Shown here: one piece after another, positions 40,591 through 48,293 of the stretch
Layout of the letters: the number at the start of each line of letters is the position of its first letter
How positions within the stretch are numbered: position 1 is the stretch's first letter
Assembly: GCA_017467965.1 (NCBI GenBank)
Contig: JAFUJZ010000005.1
Location: 1-51,671, forward strand
Direction of reading: 5' to 3'
Origin: Clostridia bacterium
GTDB lineage: Bacteria; Bacillota_A; Clostridia; UMGS1883
Length of the DNA stretch: 51,671 nt
Program-made: the position numbers and the translations under genes
The notes under the pieces: model-generated
Database searches by the model: none
Seen by the model: only the letters and a program-made list of their open reading frames with translations
Told to the model about the DNA's origin: nothing

Positions 40591-41292
40591 TCAGTCCTGA
40601 ACGTAAAACTCTTCCCCAGTGTCAAGACAATACGCCGCAGTGTAGCCGCCCATATATCCGCCACAGTTAATAGCCACATGGTAATCGTTTTTAAAAATTT
40701 TACCGCGGGTGCCACGGTCAATTTCGATAGTTATATCATTTCCCGTAACAAGAACTTTTCCCGGGAAATATTCTCTCTCATAGTCAATATTTCCCGCAAG
40801 TATTTCTTCTGCAGAGTAGTTTTCAAGGCTGTCCCCTGTCATAAAGTTTTCGGGCATATTGTGGCAAAGCACAAAATCAATACCGTCTGATTCTATCTCT
40901 TCATACAATGTAAACTCTTCCATGTATTCGAGTAATGCTGTTTTGTCATCATCGGCAAGCTTTGTAAATCCGTTCATTGTGCCCTCTCCACCACTGTTGA
41001 GCCACACATTGCATCTGTCCGCAAGCTCTTTTGATAAAGGTGCAGTAATATCTTTCCGCGTTTCCTTTTCAATACCTGAGAGGATTTCATATGCAATCAT
41101 GTCGTGCTCACCAAGCATGGGATAAACGTTCGGCTTTAACATCATGTCCATTAGTATCTCAATGCCTTTGTCACCGCCGTCAACGGTGTTTCCGAGAACA
41201 AACAGCATATCATCATCCTTAAGGTCGATTTTCTTTAAAATAGCTTCGTAGCGGTCGTAGCATCCGTGAAGCGACGCTGTAACATAAATCAT
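40591..41292 (-). CDS. Degenerate calcineurin-like (PPP-type) phosphatase, probable pseudoenzyme
   Basis: 233 residues with the overall pattern of bacterial Ser/Thr phosphatases of the PrpA/ApaH-like group, but the metal-site motifs are changed. GDxHG is ASLHG (Ser7 for Asp). GDxVDRG is GNTVDGG (Asn35 for Asp, Gly39 for Arg). GNHE is GEHD (Glu62 for Asn, Asp64 for Glu). The later VxGHT-type motif is VTGND. The fold signature at the end (INCGGYMGGYTAAYCLDTGE) remains. The frame is intact with no stop or frameshift, so it is not a simple pseudogene. Its ATG overlaps the truA stop by 4 bases and its AAGGAG is inside truA. A non-catalytic binding role is inferred. Confidence 0.75.
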   Translation of the reverse strand: MIYVTASLHGCYDRYEAILKKIDLKDDDMLFVLGNTVDGGDKGIEILMDMMLKPNVYPMLGEHDMIAYEILSGIEKETRKDITAPLSKELADRCNVWLNSGGEGTMNGFTKLADDDKTALLEYMEEFTLYEEIESDGIDFVLCHNMPENFMTGDSLENYSAEEILAGNIDYEREYFPGKVLVTGNDITIEIDRGTRGKIFKNDYHVAINCGGYMGGYTAAYCLDTGEEFYVQD

Positions 41293-42092
41293 TGTAATTC
41301 TCCTTGTTCATAATCTACTTTATATAGCGTGAGACCTTGTGCAGGTGCCGTAACGCCTGCCAGCTCGCGGTTTTTGGTTTCAAGTACTTTTTGTATATCG
41401 GAAGCACATCTTTTTCCAAGCCCGATTTCAATAAGTGTGCCCACGATTATCCTCACCATATTATACAAAAATCCGTCACCTGTTATATAAATATCAACTT
41501 CATTATTGCCTCCCTTGTGCAAAGGGAGGTGGCTTGAAGAGCCGGAGAGATTGTCAGATTCTTCTATCCTCACCTCATACACTGTTCTAACCGTTGACTT
41601 TTTAACCTTTTTAAGTGACGAAAAACCCACAAAATCATGCTGTCCGATTAAATACGAAGCAGCTTTTTTCATGGCGTCAATATCAAGCTCTTCTTTCACC
41701 TGATAAACATATTTTCTCTCAAACACATCAGAAATATTTGAATTATTTATACGATAAAGATAAGTTTTCCTGCATGGCGTCAGTCTTGCATGAAATCTGT
41801 CTTCTGCTTGACAAACCTTGATAACTGCAATATCCTCAGGCAAAAACCTGTTAAGATAATCTTGTATTTCGCACAATGTTTTGTCGGTTTCTATTTTAAA
41901 GGATGCAACCTGACCTATTGCATGCACCCCTGCATCCGTTCTGCCTGAGCCGTGTATCTCAACCTTATGAGAGCACATACGGGAAAGTACATCCTCAATC
42001 TTGCCTTGTATGGACTTGTCGGTATCCTTAAGTCTCTGCCAGCCTTGATATTTTGTACCGTCATATTGAATTGTCATTTTATAGTTTTTCAT
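41289..42092 (-). CDS. truA: tRNA pseudouridine synthase A, with in-frame palindromic insertion
   Basis: 267 residues. Converts uridines 38-40 in the tRNA anticodon arm to pseudouridine. GSGRTDAGVHA carries the catalytic Asp53; GDGFLYNMVRIIVGTLIEIG is the conserved C-terminal core. Residues about 181-197 (NLSGSSSHLPLHKGGNN) are extra relative to the family and are encoded by a palindromic repeat (41502-41552). They sit in a loop between two strands, so function may be preserved. I start at the ATG at 42092 with AAAGAGG upstream rather than an ATG 13 codons earlier, which lies in the promoter. Overlaps the degenerate phosphatase gene by 4 bases. Confidence 0.92.
   Translation of the reverse strand: MKNYKMTIQYDGTKYQGWQRLKDTDKSIQGKIEDVLSRMCSHKVEIHGSGRTDAGVHAIGQVASFKIETDKTLCEIQDYLNRFLPEDIAVIKVCQAEDRFHARLTPCRKTYLYRINNSNISDVFERKYVYQVKEELDIDAMKKAASYLIGQHDFVGFSSLKKVKKSTVRTVYEVRIEESDNLSGSSSHLPLHKGGNNEVDIYITGDGFLYNMVRIIVGTLIEIGLGKRCASDIQKVLETKNRELAGVTAPAQGLTLYKVDYEQGELQ
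41502..41552. repeat. Palindromic element inside truA
   Basis: CCTCCCTT (41509-41516) pairs with AAGGGAGG (41522-41529), and GGCT (41531-41534) with AGCC (41540-41543): two adjacent hairpins. It looks like a Clostridia intergenic repeat I recall, and its length keeps the truA frame open. Confidence 0.65.
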
Positions 42093-42112
42093 AACAATTA
42101 CCTCTTTCGTAT

Positions 42113-42141
42113 ATTTTACCACAATAAGCAATTATTGTCCA
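42113..42141 (-). promoter_or_regulatory. SigA-type promoter for truA
   Basis: Minus strand TGGACA, 17-base spacer, TAAAAT with TGG before the -10 box. Confidence 0.6.
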
Positions 42142-42145
42142 CACA

Positions 42146-42173
42146 AAAACACTCCGATAAATCGGAGTGTTTT
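42146..42173 (-). terminator. Terminator of the GH105 gene
   Basis: AAAACACTCCGAT pairs perfectly with ATCGGAGTGTTTT, 2-base centre, T run on the minus strand; 7 bases past the stop. Confidence 0.85.
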
Positions 42174-42180
42174 ATTAATG

Positions 42181-45100
42181 CTATTCTACACTATTCTGTG
42201 CCCAACGAGCCGCTTCGGATGCTGCTAATAAATATGCACCAACACCAAAGTTTGCTGTTGTGTCGTAGCTTACAGCCTGTGTTGCATTTGAACCAATAGG
42301 CTGAACATAGCCAACCTTACCGTTTTCATGGAGTGCCACGTTTTCAAGGTATCCCCATGCACGGATTGCCGCTCTTTCATAAGCCTCATCTGTCAGAATA
42401 CCATTATTGATACCCCAGAAAAGTCCGTAGGTAAAGAACGCTGTACCGCTTGTTTCGTAGCCTTCGTCGTTGCCGTTTGTGCCCTTCGGATAATCCTGGA
42501 GCATACTCTGCGTCCAGAAACCGTAGCCTGCACTGTCTACTTGCTGACAGTCAATTATAGCCTTTGCCATTTCAACATATGTCTGATAAAACTCATCATA
42601 GTGCTCATAGGTGGAAGGCATGTCGGCAAGCACTTTACTAAGACCGGCAAATACCCAACCGTCACCTCGAGCCCAGAAATTCTTTTCTTCTTCGTGTCCC
42701 GCATTGGGATTTAACGGATATACATAGCCTGCATCACGGAAGAACAGATACTTATAATCATCAGGGTCAGAGTAGCTTGCGCCGCTGTTTAATGCGGCAC
42801 TTGTTGTGTAGCCGTCAGCTGATGTAGGTATACCGCCGGGGCCGTCATACATAAGCTCTTTTGCATACTTAAAGTACTTATACAAAGCATCAAGATATTT
42901 TTCATCATTAGTCTGTTTATAAAGCTTTGTCATAACAGGCATTACCATATAAAGCGCATCTGCCCACCACCAGAAAGCGTCCTCGTCCTTACTTATCTGA
43001 TAGTCAATAACCTCATATACTCTGTCAAGTGTTGCTCCCTCTACGCCCATATCGTAAAGGTCAATATAGGTCTGGAAACATATCTGCCAGTCACCAAAGA
43101 GCACTGCATTACTACCTTGTGTCTGGTTATACCCCCACGTCCACGTTGAGGGGTCACTTGTGGAGTTGTTGCCCTGCCACTCGTTGTAGTTTGCCCAGTC
43201 AATGGAATACTGAAGATAGCTTTCATCCCCTGTTAACTTATACATTTCAATATTACCGGTATGATAAGCCGCCTTGTCCCAGAATGCAGGATGAGTTGAG
43301 CCGTACCAGTCAACATAGCTCTGATTTGTTTGCCAATATGTATTAGCACTTTCCATTGCTGCAACAGCACGCTCATATGTAGGCTTCATTTTGTTGAACT
43401 TTTCTTCAGGATATGTGCCTAAAATAAGGTTGGTTGTATCAAAGCTCAAAGTATATGTGCCGTCCTCGTTATCTGTAAGCGTTGTGCACAGCTTAATCTG
43501 ACTATTGTTATTATTAATTCTTATATAATTATTCCAGTTATCCTTGATAATCGTATTTTCGCCAAGAGGAGTAAGTGTTACAGAATACACCTTGCCATTG
43601 ACGGTGGTTTCACCAACTTCAAAAAAGCTTTCGCCCTTATATGAGCCATTGCCGTCGGTACATTCACGCAGCTCCCATTCAGAAAAGTCGGCATTGTCGG
43701 AAAATGTAAGTCGTATACCAACCTGGTTTACATAAGCATTCAACACGTCAAAGAGTAGCTTTGTTATTTCATCATACTCAGTATTGTCTGTACTGCCTTG
43801 AACCAAAAGTCCTGATGCAACCTGGTATATGCTTCGCGTAACGCTTTCACCAGTGAAGGTTTTGTCCCCTATTTTCACATAGGGTGTTGCCGTAAAATTA
43901 CGGTTGTAGTTACTTACCGCAAGATTTGTAATAGCCGATGTGAACACCGTCTCACTCTGCCATTTTTCGGCTACTATTTCAATTGTTTCATCGCTGTTTT
44001 CTGCCGAAATAATCACACCCAATTCTGCTTCGTCAAGTCCTGCAAGAGTATCGGATCTGTCAACGATTGTGATAAACCTCAAGCCGTTGCCCTCACCAAC
44101 ATTACCGTTCTCGTCAAGTCCTGCACCGTAGCGAACCTGTGCCCCCTGTACCATTTCAAGACCAAACGTGAGCGCAATGGTGTTTGTAATATCCATATTC
44201 TTTGTGACAGTGAAGCTTTCATCGGGGATATAGAAACCGTCATCCGAGCCTATTACCTCAGCACCCGAAAGCTGAAAACGCACATCGTCATCTTCTGTCA
44301 CATAGGAAAATCCGTTCATTGCCGAGCCGTTTTTTGTAAGGGTTGCATCACCCGAGGTTGTTATCTTATAAAGGTTTTCCGCCTCTTCAAGCTCTATATA
44401 TGCACCAAGACCTTCATATGTGCCGCTCTCTGCCGCCTCTCTTTCAACACAGTATGCCGCGCCCCAATAAATCTGCATTTTAAGGCTTATATAATCAAGA
44501 TTTGCATCCTTTGCCGCGTGCATTATTTCGGTTACATCAACTGTAACATAGCCGGTCTCCTTGGCGGCTTTTTCCGAAAATACAGGTGTTGTCCAGTTTT
44601 CAAGAAGAGGCTCCGATGCAATATTGAAACTACTTCCCTCGCTTTGGTCTGCCCAAGAAGAGTCTGCAAGAGGCGTTACAGCAATACGAAGGAACGTGTT
44701 ACCTCCGTCAAAGCCCTGCTGATGCCATTCTTTTACATAAAACTTCAACGTGGCTTTTTCGTTATCTGCAATATCCATAATAGGGAATTTAACAAGACCC
44801 ACTCTTGTTGACCCGAGTGTTGTAGGCGTAGCACCCTCAAGATACGTAGTATCGCCGTTTGCGTCAAATTGGGGGCCACGGTTTTCATCGGCGGATGAAC
44901 CTATCATAAGACCGCTTGTGTTTGTCGTATTAATACCGTAAAGGGTATCATACTGCACAAAAGCATCTTCAATAACATCATATCTTGTTTTCTTTTCCAC
45001 GTATTCCTCTATGGGCAAAAGTTCAAAATTACCAAAGGTTATCTCACCTGTCCAGCTGCACTGGAAATAAAGCGTGTCGCCTGTAGGCACAACAATTTTT

Positions 45101-46377
45101 TCAAACCTTACCCATTGGCCCTCTGTCATTGCCTCACCAAAGCCGAATACGCTTGTGCTCTTATCTGACTGGAAAAGCTGATTATATGTATAGTTGTTAC
45201 TATCGGGCTTATCGCCGCCTGCATAAAATGACAGGTAGTATTTTTGTCCTGCAGTAACAGACCATGCAGTGCCTATATTATCGGTTGCTGTTTTACCGCC
45301 TGCGGAAAGAGAAAGCATATTGCCTCCGATATCCTCCGAGTAGCTGACGGTATAATCCGTTATAGCAGTACCCAAGCGGTTTGTCCAACAGGTTGTATCA
45401 CCGGTTACAAAATTACCGTTCAAAATCGCACTGTCACCTGTAACGGTGTATGTTACAGAGTTAAATTCAAATGTATCGCCTATATTTTTTGTTTTATAAC
45501 GCTCATATTTTGTAAGTTCAATATTGCCGCTCTCTGTAAGTGTGGTTTCAGGAGCATACCATAAATCTCCGTTATATAAAACTGTTTTTTTCGGGAATGT
45601 ACAGCCCGATGAATCTGTAGTTAAATAAAAACCTTCTACCGTTTCAACAACTGCACCGTCTGCTGTATAAACCGCATTAACGTTTACCTTTACATCAGCA
45701 GAATAAACACCGCCGATTGTCAGATTTGCAAAGCCCATATGCGCCCACGCATTATTTCCCTTACCGTTTGAAGATTCTATCGATCCAAACCCGTCAATTA
45801 CACCTTCGAGAGATGTAAATTCCATTGTTTTTTCGCCTTCAACATAATACTCTGCAGTATGCGTTTGTCCGTCAGGATTGTTGTATGCAACGATTGCACA
45901 GTTTTCTCCGCTTTCGGGAAGTCCCATAGGATAGCTTTCAGAAACAGAAGTATAATCCATAGTCAATGGTAGAGACGCAATTGTTATACCGTTAATATCT
46001 TTGAAAACAAAATCAAAATGTATTTCGCTCACGGTCTGTCTTCTCATAACCCATTCAATAATGATTTTTTCACAGCCTGAGCCATAACCCGGTGATGTAA
46101 TCGTTGTAATATTATCAGTACCGTTAACATAGTACTGAATAGTTGTACCCTCGTCATACGTCCTGACGTTTGCAAAACCCTCGGTTATACTGCTTGTCCA
46201 GCCTTCAAAGGCATCACTTATCGCCGTGTCGTAAAAATTCCCGTCCGGGGCACTCCACAAAACAGTGCCTCCCAAAGCGTCAATCACGTTTTGAGTGCTT
46301 GCAGCAAACACCCCCTGTATCGGCAGAGTTGATATAATCATTATCAGCACTAAAAGCATTGCTGTAATTTTTTTCAT
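42181..46377 (-). CDS. Secreted multidomain GH105 unsaturated glucuronyl/rhamnogalacturonyl hydrolase
   Basis: 1398 residues. Signal peptide ends GVFA (about 25). Order: lectin-like domain (about 30-215), short linkers, CBM4/9-like domain (about 315-475), DNRLRE/CBM96-like domain (about 478-700), a ~240-residue beta-rich module (about 740-985, ending YIRINNNNS), and C-terminal GH105 (about 990-1398). In GH105, DAFWWWADALYM near 1140 carries the Asp expected to hydrate the unsaturated uronic sugar; FWARGDGWVFAGL and YETSGTAFFTYGLFWGIN are also typical. The family removes the 4,5-unsaturated uronate left by polysaccharide lyases, so pectin or another uronate polymer is the probable substrate. 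No lyase is in the window. The ATG at 46377 is chosen because GGAGG is 7 bases upstream; the ATG two codons earlier is too close. Confidence 0.87.
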   Translation of the reverse strand: MKKITAMLLVLIMIISTLPIQGVFAASTQNVIDALGGTVLWSAPDGNFYDTAISDAFEGWTSSITEGFANVRTYDEGTTIQYYVNGTDNITTITSPGYGSGCEKIIIEWVMRRQTVSEIHFDFVFKDINGITIASLPLTMDYTSVSESYPMGLPESGENCAIVAYNNPDGQTHTAEYYVEGEKTMEFTSLEGVIDGFGSIESSNGKGNNAWAHMGFANLTIGGVYSADVKVNVNAVYTADGAVVETVEGFYLTTDSSGCTFPKKTVLYNGDLWYAPETTLTESGNIELTKYERYKTKNIGDTFEFNSVTYTVTGDSAILNGNFVTGDTTCWTNRLGTAITDYTVSYSEDIGGNMLSLSAGGKTATDNIGTAWSVTAGQKYYLSFYAGGDKPDSNNYTYNQLFQSDKSTSVFGFGEAMTEGQWVRFEKIVVPTGDTLYFQCSWTGEITFGNFELLPIEEYVEKKTRYDVIEDAFVQYDTLYGINTTNTSGLMIGSSADENRGPQFDANGDTTYLEGATPTTLGSTRVGLVKFPIMDIADNEKATLKFYVKEWHQQGFDGGNTFLRIAVTPLADSSWADQSEGSSFNIASEPLLENWTTPVFSEKAAKETGYVTVDVTEIMHAAKDANLDYISLKMQIYWGAAYCVEREAAESGTYEGLGAYIELEEAENLYKITTSGDATLTKNGSAMNGFSYVTEDDDVRFQLSGAEVIGSDDGFYIPDESFTVTKNMDITNTIALTFGLEMVQGAQVRYGAGLDENGNVGEGNGLRFITIVDRSDTLAGLDEAELGVIISAENSDETIEIVAEKWQSETVFTSAITNLAVSNYNRNFTATPYVKIGDKTFTGESVTRSIYQVASGLLVQGSTDNTEYDEITKLLFDVLNAYVNQVGIRLTFSDNADFSEWELRECTDGNGSYKGESFFEVGETTVNGKVYSVTLTPLGENTIIKDNWNNYIRINNNNSQIKLCTTLTDNEDGTYTLSFDTTNLILGTYPEEKFNKMKPTYERAVAAMESANTYWQTNQSYVDWYGSTHPAFWDKAAYHTGNIEMYKLTGDESYLQYSIDWANYNEWQGNNSTSDPSTWTWGYNQTQGSNAVLFGDWQICFQTYIDLYDMGVEGATLDRVYEVIDYQISKDEDAFWWWADALYMVMPVMTKLYKQTNDEKYLDALYKYFKYAKELMYDGPGGIPTSADGYTTSAALNSGASYSDPDDYKYLFFRDAGYVYPLNPNAGHEEEKNFWARGDGWVFAGLSKVLADMPSTYEHYDEFYQTYVEMAKAIIDCQQVDSAGYGFWTQSMLQDYPKGTNGNDEGYETSGTAFFTYGLFWGINNGILTDEAYERAAIRAWGYLENVALHENGKVGYVQPIGSNATQAVSYDTTANFGVGAYLLAASEAARWAQNSVE

Positions 46378-46411
46378 AAACATTCCTCCAAGAACAATTT
46401 ATCACGTATAT

Positions 46412-46440
46412 AATATACATCAACTTAAGACAAATTTCAA
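46412..46440 (-). promoter_or_regulatory. SigA-type promoter for the GH105 gene
   Basis: Minus strand TTGAAA, 17-base spacer, TATATT. Confidence 0.6.
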
Positions 46441-46474
46441 TACAAATTTGTTCTAAAATGTTCATTTTTTGAGA

Positions 46475-46509
46475 AAAAGTGCCGATTGGTATATCCAATC
46501 GGCACTTTT
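46475..46509 (-). terminator. Terminator of the wecB operon
   Basis: AAAAGTGCCGATTGG pairs perfectly (15 bp) with its complement, 5-base loop, T-rich on the minus strand; about 20 bases past the stop at 46528. Confidence 0.85.
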
Positions 46510-46527
46510 CAATTCAGTTATTCATTA

Positions 46528-47025
46528 TCATTCAATCACGCACTGTGTGTGCTTTTTGATTTCTGAAAGCATCATATCATTAGGTGTAAAAAGAACTACT
46601 GTTTTCTTGCCGTCACGTTCAAAAAGCGCACAATATGTTTCGTCCTCGTCACGTGCATCTGTACAAGCAGTTATCGTATTGTCAACGCCTTCAAGCTTTT
46701 GGCTGTTCTCGTCGTTATATGCACCACAAAAAGTCATGTCGGAAAGGAAAAACTCGCAAATTTCAACTCTCTTGCCGCCGCTTTTTAAAATTTCAACAGT
46801 AAGCTTTGACGAAACAGTATACGCGTACTCAGCCTTAAATGTGTTTTTCATGTAATAAAGGCTCAGAACTCCCAACACAAACAAAAACGCAACCATAAAC
46901 GCAATACCAAGCATGCTGAGTACCGCAAAAGCCGCAATCATTACAACAATTACGCCCCAGAACAGGATAACCTGCCATTTATCCCATTTTTTCTTTGCTA
47001 CAAACTCTTTTCCTCTTTCAGTCAT
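46528..47025 (-). CDS. Small membrane protein of unknown function, linked to wecB
   Basis: 165 residues. Two adjacent hydrophobic segments at about 18-36 and 38-58 form a hairpin, with the N-terminus and the long C-terminal part probably on the same, cytoplasmic side. Residues 65-165 are a soluble alpha/beta-looking domain (AEYAYTVSSKLTVEILKSGG). I do not recognise the family. It starts 13 bases after wecB on the same strand and shares its terminator, so it is the second gene of that operon. Confidence 0.7.
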   Translation of the reverse strand: MTERGKEFVAKKKWDKWQVILFWGVIVVMIAAFAVLSMLGIAFMVAFLFVLGVLSLYYMKNTFKAEYAYTVSSKLTVEILKSGGKRVEICEFFLSDMTFCGAYNDENSQKLEGVDNTITACTDARDEDETYCALFERDGKKTVVLFTPNDMMLSEIKKHTQCVIE

Positions 47026-47038
47026 TTTCTTTTCCTCC

Positions 47039-48157
47039 TCATTTTATCCATTCGGGAGCTGTTTTTTCACCCGTAAGGACATCTGCTATTCTTGCCGAAG
47101 CAAAACCGTCACCGTAGGGGTTTGACGCCTTGCTCATCTTTTCGTATTCTTCTTCATTTTCTAAAAGAAGCTTGAACGCATTGTATATGTTTTCTTCCTC
47201 TGTGCCTACAAGCTTGAGTGTACCTGCCTTTATTCCCTCGGGACGCTCTGTTGTATCGCGCATAACGAGCACCGGCTTGCCCAAGCTAGGTGCCTCCTCC
47301 TGAATACCGCCGCTGTCGGTGATAATCATATGGCTGCGTGCCAAAAAGTTGTGGAAATCAAGTACATCCAAGGGCTCTATAATATGTATTCTGTCGCTAT
47401 CTCCAAGCTCTTCTGCCGCGGCTTGTCTTACCACAGGATTCATATGTATGGGATAAACTGCCTTAACATCGGGATGCTCGTCAATAATCCTCTTTATTGC
47501 TCTGAACATCTGGTGCATAGGCTCACCTAAGTTTTCGCGTCTGTGAGCTGTTATAGTAATAAGACGGCTACCCTCTGCCCACCTAAGCTCAGGGTGTGTA
47601 TAGTCTTCTCTTACGGTTGTTTTGAGCGCGTCAATTGCGGTATTACCCGTAACGTAAATCGTTTCCTCGCTCTTTCCTTCACGGATAAGGTTTTCCTTTG
47701 AAAGAAGCGTCGGTGCAAAGTTAAACTGCGAAATAATACTTACCGCCTGACGGTTAAATTCCTCTGGATAAGGCGAAAAGATATTGTATGTACGAAGTCC
47801 CGCCTCAACATGACCTACCGGAATCTGCAAATAGAAGCAAGCCAACGCTGTTACAAAGGTTGTTGATGTATCACCATGCACCAGCACAACATCGGGCTTT
47901 TCTTTTTCCAAAACTTCTTTAATGGAGTTCAAAATATTTGTTGTAATATCAAAAAGCGTCTGCCTTTCCTTCATGATAGAAAGGTCATACTCAGGCACTA
48001 CATCAAAAGCATGAAGAACTGCGTCAAGCATCTGGCGGTGCTGACCTGTCACGCAGACCACTGTTTCAACATTTTTTCTCGATTTAAGCTCTTTTACAAG
48101 AGGGCACATCTTGATAGCTTCGGGTCTTGTGCCGAAAACAACGAGCACTTTTTTCAC
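47039..48157 (-). CDS. wecB: UDP-N-acetylglucosamine 2-epimerase (non-hydrolysing)
   Basis: 372 residues, typical size. Interconverts UDP-GlcNAc and UDP-ManNAc for cell-wall glycopolymers or teichoic acid linkage units. Motifs: GTRPEAIKMCPL near the start, VHGDTSTTFVTALACF, GHVEAGLRTYN, PEEFNRQ, TAHRRENLGEP, and ITDSGGIQEEAPSLGKPVLV with RDTTERPEG. GTG start; GGAGAGTGA lies upstream. A very strong promoter precedes it. Also known as mnaA in Firmicutes. Confidence 0.94.
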   Translation of the reverse strand: MKKVLVVFGTRPEAIKMCPLVKELKSRKNVETVVCVTGQHRQMLDAVLHAFDVVPEYDLSIMKERQTLFDITTNILNSIKEVLEKEKPDVVLVHGDTSTTFVTALACFYLQIPVGHVEAGLRTYNIFSPYPEEFNRQAVSIISQFNFAPTLLSKENLIREGKSEETIYVTGNTAIDALKTTVREDYTHPELRWAEGSRLITITAHRRENLGEPMHQMFRAIKRIIDEHPDVKAVYPIHMNPVVRQAAAEELGDSDRIHIIEPLDVLDFHNFLARSHMIITDSGGIQEEAPSLGKPVLVMRDTTERPEGIKAGTLKLVGTEEENIYNAFKLLLENEEEYEKMSKASNPYGDGFASARIADVLTGEKTAPEWIK

Positions 48158-48198
48158 GTTGTCACTCTCCTAACAAAATCAATATTTGCATATAATTA

Positions 48199-48227
48199 AT
48201 TATACCAGTTTACACCTTTATTGTCAA
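48199..48227 (-). promoter_or_regulatory. Strong SigA-type promoter for wecB
   Basis: Minus strand TTGACA, 17-base spacer, TATAAT with TGG before it: full consensus plus extended -10. Confidence 0.85.
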
Positions 48228-48244
48228 CTTTACGCTTGATTTTC

Positions 48245-48273
48245 TTGACAAATATGTAGCTTTTATATATTAT
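48245..48273 (+). promoter_or_regulatory. SigA-type promoter for the DUF6056-like gene
   Basis: TTGACA, 17-base spacer, TATTAT. The ATG is 21 bases past the -10 box. Divergent from the wecB promoter. Confidence 0.7.
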
Positions 48274-48293
48274 TTACGCGAGGTGTTTTTTAA

